Part shown: piece by piece, positions 36,770 through 49,582 of the stretch
Layout of the letters: each line of letters starts with the position of its first letter
How positions within the stretch are numbered: position 1 is the stretch's first letter
Origin: Bolinopsis microptera
Taxonomy: Eukaryota > Ctenophora > Tentaculata > Lobata > Bolinopsidae
Assembly (NCBI RefSeq): GCF_026151205.1
Contig: NC_087075.1
Coordinates: 9,968,303 to 10,028,302, forward strand
Direction of reading: 5' to 3'
DNA: 60,000 nt
The notes under the pieces: model-generated
The model's input: only the letters and a program-made list of their open reading frames with translations
The model's database searches: none
What the model was told of the DNA's origin: nothing
Made by a program: the position numbers and the translations under genes

Positions 36770-38790
36770 CTGAAATTTAATTCGCTTTTTATGCCGATTT
36801 TTATGCCGATTCTGTTTTTAAACACTTACTGTCAAAGTTAAGCAAAGCAGCACTCATGGATATATGCATTATTCCTTTGCTTCCAGTTGGTGTAAACTTA
36901 AAGCACAGTTCATCATTTGGATCTCACTCAGTTCACAATCGCGACCTCATATTAGAGTAAATGTTTTTAATAATACGCAATTGGACAACTAAACCGAAAC
37001 ATGCTATAACTAAACAATGTTAATGTTCCGTTCCTGATTGAACAGTTAGCATCACAGTCAGTTGGAGGAGCGACCAACACACTATCAAGATCGGTTGTTT
37101 ATCTTAAACCCCCCCCCCCCCCCCCAACAGTTTGTATTGTACGTGAGCAATGGGCACGGTTATATAAGTACAACAATCACACTATTTCAAGTTCATGACG
37201 TAATCATGGCGTGTTTACCGCGGTGCAGATATTGCACGCGGACCTTGCCGAGCCGAGATGTGGTAGAGATAACAATGTGAACAGAGGGTCAAATAAAGAT
37301 ATAATAAGGAAAGTAAACACACGATATCGATCTGCTGACTCGTCCTGTTTGTGATTGGACGGATCGGTGTCACATGACATAACACCTCTATTACAAGTGG
37401 TCGCTCGTTGAGGATCACGGAGCACATCAGGGCTGCCCGTCGTCAGAATAAATTTAATCCAGTTGTTAGTATAATTGTTATATTGTGGTGTTGGTAACCT
37501 ACCTTCGTTGTGTTTCTTTTGACTTTGTTATGCTCTGGAAATTGTGAAAATTACGCTCTGGAAATTGCGATAGTACCTGCTCTGGAAATTGTGATAGTAC
37601 CTGTTCGATTTGTCAAGGAGACGATCTCCCTGTTCATATGTTTGTTATATATGGTAATTTATTATGTAACTTATTTATGTATATTATTCCTTAGTCTCGT
37701 ATGACCATAGTTGGTACTACAATAAGTGGGTTTCACTTCTAAGCTACCGTATACTAAATTGTTACAGGATCAGAATGTTCGTGAGGAACAGTCACCAAAA
37801 GTGAGTTGCTTACCTGCTGTGTGTTTTCGTACTCTGGTCTTCACTCAAGTTGTAAAGCTGCAATAAACGTATCGCAAAGAACATTTATATCTGAAAATTG
37901 TGTTAGTACCAGTTTGATCAGTTAAGGTGAGGATTGCCTCGATCTGTCGGGTTCAGCTTAACTGCCTAGGTCATGAGTAGAACCGAAGGATCAAAACATA
38001 TGTTGCTTGTTGCTCGTATCAACTATAAAACAGCAATTTTGAGGGATAAGGAAGTGTTTATAGGTTCTGAAACCTAGCTAAATCGATTTTTCGTGCAATT
38101 TTAGGTCAGAAACAGTCATCAAAATGAGTTAATAAGAAGGTCGATTTCTCGGTTATTTTTGAGCTTTCGTTCAGAAAATAATCCGGGGCCTTCAAAGGGG
38201 GGTAACAAGAAAGCGTTACAAGTGTTACAAGCCTTCTATAATCTATAATACAAAATGTGTATCATCTCTTCAACCCGCTGAACATGTGCTTACCCTAAAA
38301 ATGTAAACAAATGTGTTTCACCTCCTCAACCCGCTGAACATGTGCTTACTATTAAAGTAAACAAATGTGTTTCACCTCCCCACCAGTATCCACATCTATA
38401 GATCGTGATGAAATTTCACGAAAATATTATAAAATTACAAAACTACTGCTTAACCAAAGCAAGCAAGTTTAATACTGAGCAGCATTCAGGACTGCGACAT
38501 AAACATAATCTAGTACAGATAATTATACCGTCTTGTAAATGTTGTCGTATAATATTATAGTTACCATGGTTACAGTACTGTCATACTATAATCATTGTGA
38601 CCAGGCTCTTCTGGACACTGTTCACGGGAGAATGAGAGGAAAAGATGGAAGATTTACACTAAAAGCTATCTAAATTTAGTAAATTTTTAGATCACAGTTA
38701 AGAATACCCTCTTCAGCCTTCCTGATCAGCAACTTGAGTTTTGTGCTATGGACAGCAGAACAGCGATTATAGACTCGGGACGTGCAGGGA

Positions 38791-38880
38791 CGTCACACCA
38801 CGTGTAGTGACGTCACACCACGTGTAATGACGTCACACCACGTGTAATGACGTCACACCACGTGTATTGACGTCACACCA
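38791..38880. repeat. 20-bp CRE/E-box tandem array, 4.5 copies
   Basis: The unit is CGTCACACCACGTGTAATGA, which creates TGACGTCA at unit junctions and a CACGTG inside. It ends 31 bases downstream of the donor of annexin first exon d, in that intron. Confidence 0.93.
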
Positions 38881-38911
38881 TGGGATTATAGAGTCTATAA
38901 TATAAACTTAC

Positions 38912-38944
38912 CTTCGACAATTTGGAGCTGATATCTCTTGGCAT
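38912..38944 (-). CDS. Annexin alternative first exon d
   Basis: ATG at 38944 opens MPRDISSKLSK, ending in phase 0 at AAG|GTAAGT, a near-ideal donor. The KLSK end matches first exon a. It joins in frame to YMHPYTMKGF. Confidence 0.7.
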
Positions 38945-39204
38945 CTTCGCTTTCTTACTAGAACAGTTACATCAGTTAGTGCTGGCTAAATCTCAATTAC
39001 CACATCTTTAAAGTTGAGATATCTATTAAATATTCATCAAATACCTAATTAGCTAATTACCAATTAAAATCTAATGACCTAAATTAACATTATACCCAAA
39101 ATCAAGAATTCACAGGACACTGCTAAATCAGTATTATATTGATTTGAACCATGGTCACCTTGCACTCCAGATTACATCAACCAGTTCAAAGTGCACATCA
39201 TTTA

Positions 39205-39285
39205 ACATGTAATTACGTATGTAATTATGTAATTACGTATGTAATTATGTAATTACGTAATTACGTATGTAATTACATAATTAGA
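39205..39285. repeat. GTAATTACGTAT-type AT repeat
   Basis: An irregular tandem of GTAATTATGTAATTACGTAT. Simple sequence. Confidence 0.85.
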
Positions 39286-40504
39286 CCATTATGACAAACT
39301 AGCAGTACGATTTAATCTCGCTAAAGTGAGAAGAGCCTTTTGTTACACATCCTACCTTTAAGATTTGTAACAACGGTTCAGTAGAACTCACTCGCAGATG
39401 ATTTTTGATATTCATCCCAGTAACTCACAATTCCTAATCTATATTGAATCTGGAAAATTTGGTAACTTAAATTCATTAATATTAAATATGATTGTTTGTG
39501 GGTTAGGGAGGATCGAATTTTTCAAGGTCAAGGTAACAACATCATAACCTCTTGAAAACAATGAGCAAATTAATGAAGCTAGTTACATGAAATCCTCCTT
39601 ATAATTCGAAAGTTTCTTTTTGTCTGTATGACCACCCACGTGCAAATTGGATAAGAATTAGGTAGATGCATAGTAACGAGGATGGAAACGCACACGTTGA
39701 TTGTTGGAACAACATTATGATCGTTTTTCTGTCATATCATATAACGTTGTTTGGAGTGTTTTAAATTTAAATCGGCTGTATCTTTATTTGGGATGGATAT
39801 ATTTTGAAGCGGTGAAAACGGACTAACAGTAAAATTATCTTCCTCTCTGTGAACACAGGTCTCTATATAGTAACTTAGTAAAGTACTAACTAGAAATTTT
39901 GGAAAACCGAAGCTTTTGAAGGATGCCAATTAATCAATTTCAGGCAATTCAACATTTAAAACATCTCTAGTCCATATAAAGATGGGCTTATTTCCAACGT
40001 GGGCACTGTATGCTATGTCAGTGTGATAAGAAAAGAGCGAATGTATTTCAAGAATTAATAAGAAAATAATAAAATTGTATAGAAAATTGCTTACTAAACT
40101 AGCTGTTTAAAGTAATAAATTAAGTTTCATCAAGAAATTCCTCGATCTATTTATACTACTTTTCGTAATTACAGAATTGTTCCAACTTGGAACGCTATAC
40201 ACGAAATTAATACGATCAATACAAATTACAGAAATCTATCAAACTTCCAAAATACTCACAGACATTGAATATAAGAGGATATAAATATAAAAAATTAACC
40301 GGAGCAATTACTTAACTTTAAACGACGGTAAGTAGGACGAAATCGGAGAACAATTATCAATAAATAAAGAATAAAGACCAATATTACGCTTGAAGATGGA
40401 GAGGTAAACACTAGCCGAGGAGGGAGGGAGGAAACACAAAATATAAAACAGTTTGTGTGAGTTATTAAAGCGATTCTAAGCATCATAAAACTTAACAGTT
40501 ACAA

Positions 40505-41100
40505 GCTAGCGGTGCGATCAGGGATATTTGGTACCTTGACAGAGCTACTCCCAATCATGGCGGTAAATTGTGAAAGTGCATCTCCAAATATGTGTTTACT
40601 GCAAGTGCTCCAGTGATCAGATCTCTGGTAACTGTTATTATCTGGTGCCTTGACAGGACGGTTGATATTAATTAACGATACCCATCAAGATTCAAGACAA
40701 AACAGTGTGATCATGTATATCTGGTAGTGATAACTGGGCAGTATGGTTTTCATAGAACTACACTCCGAACAAGATGGTAAATTGTGTAAGTATCTCCTCC
40801 AAATCAAACATCCGCTGGTGATCAGATCCCTGATATCTTGACAGAACTGTTAATATTAATTAATGACACCCATCAAGTAATCAGGTATAATAGACAGATT
40901 CTCAGATTCTGTCGATATTCTCGAGACAGGTTAATGTACATGGCTCACATTCGGTTAATAACATGCTGTAACAGAACCTCAGATGAATTAAATCTCTCAG
41001 GTACTCCTCCCGGCACAAACTAAGAATCTGGTTAGATACCGGATATCTTGAGAGAACGGTAACTGGTCGATAACACCTCTCCGAGCAAGACAGATAAACG
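40505..41100. repeat. Imperfect ~150-300 bp tandem repeats
   Basis: Blocks containing GATCAG, ATCTGGTrCCTTGACAG, GTTrATATTAATTAA and ACACCCATCAAG recur three to four times with substantial divergence. A small frame, MIGSSSVK ending at AAG|GTACC (40528-40559, minus), has the phase of an annexin first exon, but it lies in this repeat and related copies lack it. Confidence 0.6.
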
Positions 41101-41737
41101 GTGTAATTGTGACCTTCAAATCAAACATGTACCACTTATTTCTCCACCATTCCACTTAACTACCACTAATTTCGCCTGCTCTTCTCCTAATTACCGACCA
41201 CCAAGGTCTAGGAGTGTAGACAAGGTGTGTCTGTTACATTTGCAGATTTGGCAGATCCCTCCTAGGTAAGCTAATGAGAATGTTTCACACTCAGTTATTA
41301 ACAAACAAGATGGACTTATTCTCCCGTACTCCACAAACATTTTCATTTCGAGCATTTCAGATCAATAGAAAAAACAGTACTATGTAATGCGAACAATTCT
41401 TTAATTAATACGCAGTATACGGTGCCGGGTGCAACCATGTTCTTCTAATCCAGCCTGTTCCAGGTCTGTTCCACTAACGCCAGAAAGTAATTATCTGATC
41501 TACAGGATATTCCACTGCACGCAGCAGCAGATTTTCAAACTTAATAAGGACGGAGCGTGGAGGCGCATCACCTTTTGTAAAAAACAATTATCTGACTGTG
41601 GTCATCGCAAATCGGCTGCATTCAACTAACAACTCAAAAAACTTAATAACATATACATTATATACTCCATCACAGACATCTATACCGTGGATCAGCAATC
41701 AACCATTTGTACCCTTAACTCCTTTGCTAACCTTCCG

Positions 41738-42204
41738 CACTGGATAGAACATGATCATATCAGTTTCAACACTGGATAGAACATGATCACAACAGTTTCA
41801 ACACTGGATAGAACATGATCACAACAGTTTCAACACTGGATAGAACATGATCATATCAGTTTCAACACTGGATAAAACATGATCATATCAGTTTCAACAC
41901 TGGATAAAACATGATCACATCAGTTTCAACACTGGATAGAACATGATCACAACAGTTTCAACACTGGATAGAACATGATCATATCAGTTTCAACACTGGA
42001 TAAAACATGATCATACCAGTTTCAACACTGGATAAAACATGATCACATCAGTTTCAACACTGGATAGAACATGATCACAACAGTTTCAACACTGGATAGA
42101 ACATGATCATATCAGTTTCAACACTGGATAGAACATGATCACAACAGTTTCAACACTGGATAGAACATGATCACAACAGTTTCAACACTGGATAAAACAC
42201 AAAC
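41738..42204. repeat. 32-bp tandem repeat, ~14.5 copies
   Basis: The unit begins CACTGGATAGAACATGATCA and ends CAACAGTTTCAA or TATCAGTTTCAA. Each copy contains the palindrome TGATCA. Two sub-variants (ATCACAAC and ATCATATC) alternate in an ordered way, suggesting higher-order duplication. Confidence 0.95.
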
Positions 42205-42302
42205 CAAACCACTTTCGGTACTGGATAAAACCTCCACACCACCAACAACAAGGTGAGATCTCAAAGAGGGAGCAGAGATAATACTACAATAGGAGCATTT
42301 AC

Positions 42303-42353
42303 CTTGCAGCAGGCAGCTGTAATTGGGTAGTAGGGGTGATGAGCACTGTTCAT
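42303..42353 (-). CDS. Annexin alternative first exon e
   Basis: ATG at 42353 gives MNSAHHPYYPITAACCK, ending in phase 0 at AAG|GTAAAT. A possible acceptor (AATACAG) directly precedes the ATG, so it could also be an internal cassette. The Tyr/Pro/His-rich peptide differs from the basic ones of exons a and d. Confidence 0.55.
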
Positions 42354-42384
42354 CTGTATTAAGGTATTAGAGCTGATATAAAGG

Positions 42385-42775
42385 ACACACACACACACAC
42401 ACACACGCTTAATATCTGAGAACAATAACACAAAGCTGGAACCTTGTAGTACAGTGAATTGTAATAACAGTGTGCTTCTTGAGTTCTAATGGCAGTTCAG
42501 GTGCTCTCTAGTATTATATACTACTCTCTCTCTCTCTCTAATGTTGCCCAGCTCTCTTTATGATGCTCTACCTAAATCCCTTACACTCTCTCAGTGTCGT
42601 GTCTCTATCTTCTCTATATATATATCGTGTAGAGGATGAGAGGGAGAGAAAGAGAGAGGAGGAGAGGGAGAGAGGAGGAGAGGGAGAGAGGAGGTGAGGG
42701 AGGAGAGAGGAGGAGAGAGGAGGAGAGGGAGAGAGGAGGAGAGGATGAGAGAGAGAGAGAGGAGGAGAGGGAGAG
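42385..42775. repeat. Microsatellites: (CA)n, (CT)n, GA-rich block
   Basis: (CA) about 42387-42406, (CT) about 42522-42539, and a GAGAGGGAGAGAGGAG-type block at 42634-42775. Frames through the last are artefacts. Confidence 0.9.
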
Positions 42776-43288
42776 TGCAACGTTTTGTAATAGAGGGTGC
42801 AACAGAAGACCATTTTGCTTGCCCCCCATTCACCATTTCAAAGTGCAAACATGTTTCGAAATCAATTCTTTAACAACCGCTATCAAACTACACCAACAGT
42901 ATTGCTCATAAGACGAACCACCAAATATGTCCATGCAGTATGCACCCTTCATGAAGCGGTAATATTTTATCAATATTTTGTTACACCACTGACGCGGCTC
43001 AGACCCGCTGACTGTTTTTCCTTAAAAGAACCCAGTATACTCATAAACGCACGTAATATAAACACATAAGTGATTGACAAAATGGTCACCAGCCAGGAAC
43101 AAACCTGAGCTATAAAGTGTCATTGAAAATCTCGTTGAAAGTCTAAAATTACTTCCTTTATTCTAACGGAAATAATGCCCCGTCATTGCTGACTGTCGAG
43201 TGTCACTAAATTAGTGGATCGTTACGAGCCCGAGACCCTGGTGAGACCTGAAGGAGGACGTGATGCAGGTAAGTATTGGCCCGCTTAC

Positions 43289-43456
43289 CCGGGCTAACCA
43301 GGTTTGATTAGTTTCAGGAGCTGTCGGGACTCTCCTGTCGATCAGCGGATCAGCCTTAAGTAAATACTCCACCCCAGGTTTAACTAACTTATATTTAAGT
43401 CCACAACTGTTTACGGGGCCGCTTTCCACCAGACGGCCGGGTCTCACAACGGGGTT
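43289..43456 (-). CDS. Possible exon of an NTR/TIMP-like domain
   Basis: The minus-strand frame reads VRPGRLVESGPVNSCGLKYK, then VKPGVEYLLKADPL and ETNQTWLAR, ending at a good donor (CGG|GTAAGC). The order 'S.CG...l..g.EYLl.g' resembles the middle of netrin-module (NTR) domains. GC content is higher than nearby. No convincing acceptor or partner exons were found, so both the exon and the family are tentative. It could belong to the annexin transcript unit or to another gene. Confidence 0.25.
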
Positions 43457-44290
43457 AAAATAACTTGTCATTTGTAAGCAAATCACTCAAACCGATTCAC
43501 GTCCAAGTTTATCCTTAAAAGAACCCAGTATACGTATCAACGCACATGATATAACCATATAATGTTAAGGCTTAACTATAATGAGTATGAGCAATGCAAG
43601 CGTGGTGTAGCAGCACTCTACAGTAGACATTTACAGAACAACCTTGAGATTCAGCGTAACTCTTAGTCTTAATTTTCTCAAATCCGGTGACGTCCTACCA
43701 TCTTAATGCCTTGTTTAATTAGCTTTACCACAACAACGACCACTGTAGTGGCAAGTATTCAACAATGCAGTGCACATGTTGAATTTTAAAATTATATTTT
43801 ATTGAGAATATTTCCTTGTGTTTGTAATCTCAAAGTAAACAATCGTTTTTCCGATTTCATCAACTATTAAAATTGTTTCGAGAATGGTATTACTATTAAT
43901 ACTATTAATAATTAATTTAACTGAAATATTATAACTAAAATAATTTAAACCACACTGAAGTAATTTTAACCAAATTGTACTAAAGAAGAGGAAGAGGAAC
44001 TCGCATAATGTCCCCGAAATTTATAAAGAGGCCAGGACCGCGTAGTTTACGGGCTCAGTAAATGAAACTGCTGCGCGGCTAGTAATATTAATAATTAATA
44101 AATAAACTTAAATGATTAGACCCTATACTGAAATAATTTGACCCAAACTACATAATAAAAGAAGAAGGGGCCTCGCGGAACTGAGATCAGGACTAGCTAC
44201 ATAGCAGACGATGTAAACACCCAGGGTACTTAACATAGAGGTGAGACTGTGTGTACTGCTACTTACACCACACAGCCCCCTAATCGGTTG

Positions 44291-44430
44291 TGTGTCGTCA
44301 TGTCACGTGGTGTGTCGTCATGTCACGTGGTGTGTCGTCATGTCACGTGGTGTGTCGTCATGTCACGTGGTGTGTCGTCATGTCACGTGGCGTGACTTCA
44401 TGTTAAGTAGCATGACGTCAAGTCACGTGG
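44291..44430. repeat. 20-bp tandem array with CACGTG and CGTCA, 7 copies
   Basis: The unit is TGTGTCGTCATGTCACGTGG; the last two copies are diverged and include ATGACGTCA. It lies 1.9 kb upstream of annexin first exon e. It is the third array of this motif pair in the window, with its own unit sequence. Confidence 0.93.
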
Positions 44431-45227
44431 TGTGTGAAGTTATTGACACGTCTTGTGATCTATAACACAGGAAGATAACAAAATGCATCGATTATAAGAA
44501 TCAATGAGACCCGCACTGGTTCTCATTACATACATAGTCTGTGATCTGCCACAATATAATAACTATGTAGTAATGCAATATGGGTCAGTGTTGTACACAT
44601 TAGGTATACACCCATTACCCAACAGGTTGCTGCTCTTAAAACCTCTAAACAAAAGAATATTGACAACGATTCCAAAATAAATATAAAAGTATTCGAAGTA
44701 ACAGTAAAAACTAAGCTTTTTCTGCAGAAGAGGAAATTACATTTTCATTTGGCGGCCCATAGATATGATAAATGCTACTTTACAATTCACACACTCATAT
44801 TGAACTGTACAGCTCCTGTATAATACTGACTCAGCAGATCATTTAACTGCTCAGCATAATTTGTATCTACTGAGTAGCCTAGCTTTCCTTGGGACCAGGC
44901 TCGGGCCTCAATAATGGAAAACGGGAATAGAGTTCAGGAGATAAAGTTCCCGTTAAACGGCATTACAATTTATTTCCATAGTAGAATGTCCCTTATACTG
45001 ACAACTCCGTGTAATAACTACTCGTTGTGAGGGTGTATTAAACTAAAAGTAAAGCATATGTTATCTTGGACACAATGAGACAATAGAAACACTGACTAGG
45101 GCCACTATTGCTTGGTTAACAAGAGAGCAGTGCTGGATAAGTGGATACCACAAATCAAACCTTAAGCTACCCGGAAATGAGAGCGGTATAAAGATCTCAG
45201 TGATCTCAGTGATCTCCCTCTCTCTGG

Positions 45228-45609
<382 letters not shown>

Positions 45610-46560
45610 TTCTTGTGCAATAGACCGCTCTTAAAGTTCCTTAATTGGTTAATGTTGTTGTGTGGTTTATAGTTTAGGTACTTGCCTGGAAGTGGATATA
45701 GTGGGGTTAAAATAATCATGTTATAACGTTACCATGGTTACACCACCATATGAGGTCATCATAGCTGGATCTAGGTTTCGGTTGGAGATATTCGATAAAA
45801 CAATTTCGGCGAAATCTCTACCATGACATCTTTTAAAGCCGCAGTTCCTCGGTCCTAGTAAGAACGATAAACACAATGCAAAGCTTGCAGTCAATAAGAG
45901 AATAAGAAACCACAGTTATTTTAATGAAAATGAAAATGAAGCATTATGATTGTAATCAGTCGATGGGGATTGGGACCCATTCATATCACGTTACGCAATA
46001 AGTCCCCTTAGTAATCCATCAGCTATAGAACTCAAATTATTTGTTATACAGCAGATAAGAGTGAAAGTAACAAAAAATGTACGTTCAGTACAAAAAACTA
46101 GAAACTCTTTTTAGTTATAGCCCACAAGATTCTTAATCAGTTTTTAAATTTTCGAATTAAATTTTGCTACCATTTGACTGATTGCAAATGGGCTCCAGAG
46201 ACAGTATAAATTGATTGCCTTGTACAAAAATATGAATGCATTATTGTAGAAAAATTGTCAACAATCCCTTAGTTTAAACCGGAAATATGAACATTCCCTG
46301 AAAATGATGGTTATGTTACAAATACATCTGGAACGGGCTGAAATTGGTAACATTACTTTCTTAAATAATTAAATATCAATAATGTGATATACTCTAGCTA
46401 AAGATTGTTTGTTTTCTGACTTCTGGTGGACTTCAAGAATTGAGATGGGGTGTAACGTTTATAGATGACCATGATATAAGGTAAAACTACCATATAAGGT
46501 AAAACTACTATATAAGTATATATGTTACCAAGGTAACAGTAAGGAAATAATATCAATTAC

Positions 46561-46659
46561 CTGTGAACACTGCTGTTTTTTCGCTACAGGTCTCTTTTTT
46601 GTCGTCCTCACGTCATGGTCGGTGGAATTCCAGAAATGTGTAGTTGGTGCTTGTTTCAT
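46561..46659 (-). CDS. Annexin alternative first exon f (longest)
   Basis: ATG at 46659 opens a 33-codon peptide beginning MKQAPTTHFWNSTDHD and ending KKRPVAKKQQCSQ, in phase 0 at CAG|GTAATT. It would be the most upstream start, with a first intron of about 24 kb to the shared exon. The frame stays open about 40 nt upstream of the ATG, so an internal exon is also possible. It could instead belong to another gene; the phase match and gene order favour annexin. Confidence 0.5.
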
Positions 46660-47096
46660 TTTATCGTTATCTTCTGGAGTTAGTCTTCTGGTTACATAAC
46701 CTTTTTATCTTTTATCTGTGATTGGAAGGAGACTAGTGCTAAGGGAGAAGGGTTATTAAATTGGCAGTGAGTTTGATGAAACTGAAACTCTGAAGGCAAC
46801 ATTACATAGAGGTGATCGAAAATAACTGATTGTAAATATAAATTTCCATTTAAATGAATAACACAGTTATTTGGTATTAGTTTAGGAGTTCAGTTACTGT
46901 TACGAGTTCTTGAACTTGCATTGAATCAAAGTAGAATTACGCAGAGCCACAATTTCGATGACTTGGTAACAGTAACACATGAAGTACAAGAGAAGTAGAA
47001 ACTTAGAGTTCAATGATGTTGGCAATATCAAATAAAGAAATATAATGAGGATCGGGCTATTCTACAAGAAATCGATGGAGGCTATATATCTTGAAT

Positions 47097-47125
47097 CTGG
47101 ATACTGTCGGGGAGGCGAACTAGGT
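47097..47125. mobile_element. Diverged terminus like the long-TIR transposon
   Basis: CTGGATACTGTCGGGGAGGC resembles the TIR start GTGGATACTGGTGGGGAGGT. It is short and isolated. Confidence 0.3.
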
Positions 47126-47454
47126 ATTTTTGGAATTGATTCTGGGTTTTGTCAATGTTATTAAATAACGGTTTAGTGTCACGGGTATCTTGATATAATT
47201 GTCATTCTGGTCACATTCGTACTTTATTTTATAATTTTTATAAAATGTTAAAATAGTCGATAATTTTAACTGAAAAACAAATTGTTTCGATTAGTTTCTT
47301 AAATCAACGGTACTTAATGCCAACTGTTTAAATAGATAAACTAAACATCCAGATTTCTGATTCATATCCGAGACATATTGCCATAAGAAATGAGTAGGAA
47401 AAGCAGATAAAGTAACAGTTCCTGACAAAAGCAGTCCACAAACGAAGTCCCAAA

Positions 47455-47545
47455 CGGAGACGCAGCGTCATTTGAAGGGAACCAATCACAGCACAGTAAC
47501 CAAACCACGTGACACAAACCAACCAATCAGAAGCCGGAACCCGAA
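47455..47545 (-). promoter_or_regulatory. Putative promoter with CCAAT and E-box motifs
   Basis: AACCAATCACAG, AACCAAACCACGTGACA and AACCAACCAATCAGAAGCC lie 0.8 kb upstream of first exon f. Multiple CCAAT boxes plus an E-box within 90 bases resemble a TATA-less promoter. No start site is visible. Confidence 0.3.
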
Positions 47546-47599
47546 TCAGCTAGCCCCAGCCCCCATTTGCAGAACCATTAAAACCACACCAGACACCGA

Positions 47600-49570
47600 G
47601 AAAGCAGCCGTTGTCACGGACGTTGTAACCCTTACCGTCAATGACAACTGATAATAGCTAGATAATTATGCTAATTATGCAATTATGACGCAACAATTGC
47701 GGTATAATCAGTGTCGCGTGATTAGAAGCAGGGTCGTGACCGGACTAGGAAAGTGAAATTTGAAGAAAGTAGTGGAATTCACGCGGGTGGATAGTATTTT
47801 CATAAACGACTAATGCAGCTACATTATAACTGCAACTGTTACTAATGCATCTATTATTATAGTGCTAGGAATAAACGAATAATCCTGGGAATTTCCAGTA
47901 GCATTTGGCTCTCAGCCAATCATACCACGGTATTCACACCAGTACGTGACACATACCTACCAATGAACATTTGCATACCGGTACCACTACCAATTAAAAA
48001 TTAGTACAATTACAATCATGAATTGGGAATTTGAAATTTCGATCCATTGAGATTCTTCAACGGTTTAGAGTAAAGTAAAAAGTGCCCCCAACATATTCTC
48101 TTATATATTATTAATATTTATTCATTTGTCATGTTAACAATCTCACTATTCCGATCACTAATAATATGGCTAAACTCAGATCTTGAAGGTGGCATATAAA
48201 CAGGAATTAGGGCTGGGTAATAGTAATACGATCTGAACATTAATTATCAGGGAATCGAATATTATGTAAAACTAAAAGTAGAAGGCATAGACCGCATAAT
48301 TATGTCTCAGGAAGCGAACTTGCGCCGCTTGGCTACTTAAATTGAGTATTTTATTTTGAGATCACTTAAAATTGCCCTGATTCGACCCCATCCATCATTA
48401 CTCATATTTCACGGGAGTAAAATTAAAAATTAGCTGGATGTTTAAGCTTTTAAGGAAATGAAAATAGGCATTGAGCCAAAGTCGTGTAACTGCACGTTGT
48501 AAAACTTGACACGGCGTAAGTAATCAACTTCAACTGAGTTACTATTCTGATAATATCGCTAATATCAATTCTAATGAATAAATCTGAAATATTAATATTA
48601 AATCTAATGAAGATGTAAGGATAGGTGGTGGGAGTTAATGAACTGTTACGGCTGAAATTATCATCCAATTATATTATATACTCGCGAGCAGCAAGTGCAT
48701 AAGGGATCGTCTACAGCTTAGTATGCACTATGCAAGCTGGAATTAGGTCATTATAGATTTGTCCGAAATTGGAAATGATTCTTGGGGACACTTGTGCCTG
48801 TGGTTCAAACCTATTTGTGTGTTTTGAAACTATATGTTAAAACTTATATCGCGTCTGATTAGTGGCGTAACATTACCATGTGTCCCCCACCCCCCACCTT
48901 ACATTTTTAGCGCCCCCTACAAAAATTTTCTGCCAAATTGCACGAAAAAAGAACGTGACTCATGTATTTGATTTCTTAAATGTACAGTCACGATCAATTA
49001 CTTGTCTGTGAGCCTGTCGCGCGACTCTCAAATGCTAAATTCGAAAACCAGCCCTATGATTTATAGACTCTTAAAGATAATCTCACAAACAATCTATTCA
49101 AGTGTAAACATTTGCACTGCACGTTCCCCTAAAGATGCTGAAGTGAAGCCATGTGAAGAAACGCAGATAGATAGATTGTAGGAAAAGAGGAAGGAACAGA
49201 TACAGATCGAATACGATCGGAGGATGGTTTCATCAACACAAAGTCACAGCAATTATGGTATTAAGTAGGAATGAAACAAGCAGGAATAAACCCGAAAAAA
49301 CGTTAATTGGTCAAGGAGAGCATTAATAAAATATGGAAAAGAAAGGAATCGGAAAAGATAACGCGATGTTTAGTTAATTATATCATATCGGATAAAGAGA
49401 CGTGCAAAATATTAAGTGAAACTGACTGATGTTATTAAGATGTAACCAAAGAGTCACGAGAGTCACGAGAGTCACGAGAGTAACCAATAAGCAGGTCTAA
49501 TTACTAACAATTGGTTCAGTCGTTTTGAGTGCGAAATGACACCCTCGTTGTAACAAACCACCCCATGTTG
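47600..49570. other. AT-rich DNA, no gene seen
   Basis: It contains a second copy of the GTGGCGTAAC/C-run repeat (48862-48940) and a triple GAGAGTCAC motif (about 49452-49480). No coding exon could be supported. Confidence 0.5.
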
Positions 49571-49582
49571 TAACAACTATAA

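Larger units (their letters stand above)
32140..38396 (-). mobile_element. Long-TIR DNA transposon with DDE_Tnp_4 remnant, containing a nested insertion
   Basis: The ends are inverted copies: GATGTGGATACTGGTGGGG at 32140 and its complement ending at 38396. The terminal inverted repeats run inward about 1.29 kb (left 32140-32893 plus 35900-36436, right 37109-38396) with few differences, and both end in a homopolymer (30 G left, 17 C right). The left repeat is split by a 3.0 kb palindromic element. The unique core (36437-37108) carries one transposase exon. A 2-bp TA target duplication is possible, but the ends are ambiguous. It is probably a deletion derivative that needs transposase from elsewhere. 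Confidence 0.88.

Noticed and set aside
36830-36935. Upstream transposase exon in the transposon core (reading NDELCFKFTPTGSKGIM)
   Set aside because: It is open for about 30 codons with a possible donor, but it does not match the catalytic parts of DDE_Tnp_4 that should precede the RIHVER exon, so I did not call it.
40528-40559. MIGSSSVK as another annexin first exon
   Set aside because: Phase fits, but it lies in a diverged tandem repeat whose other copies do not keep the ATG or donor.
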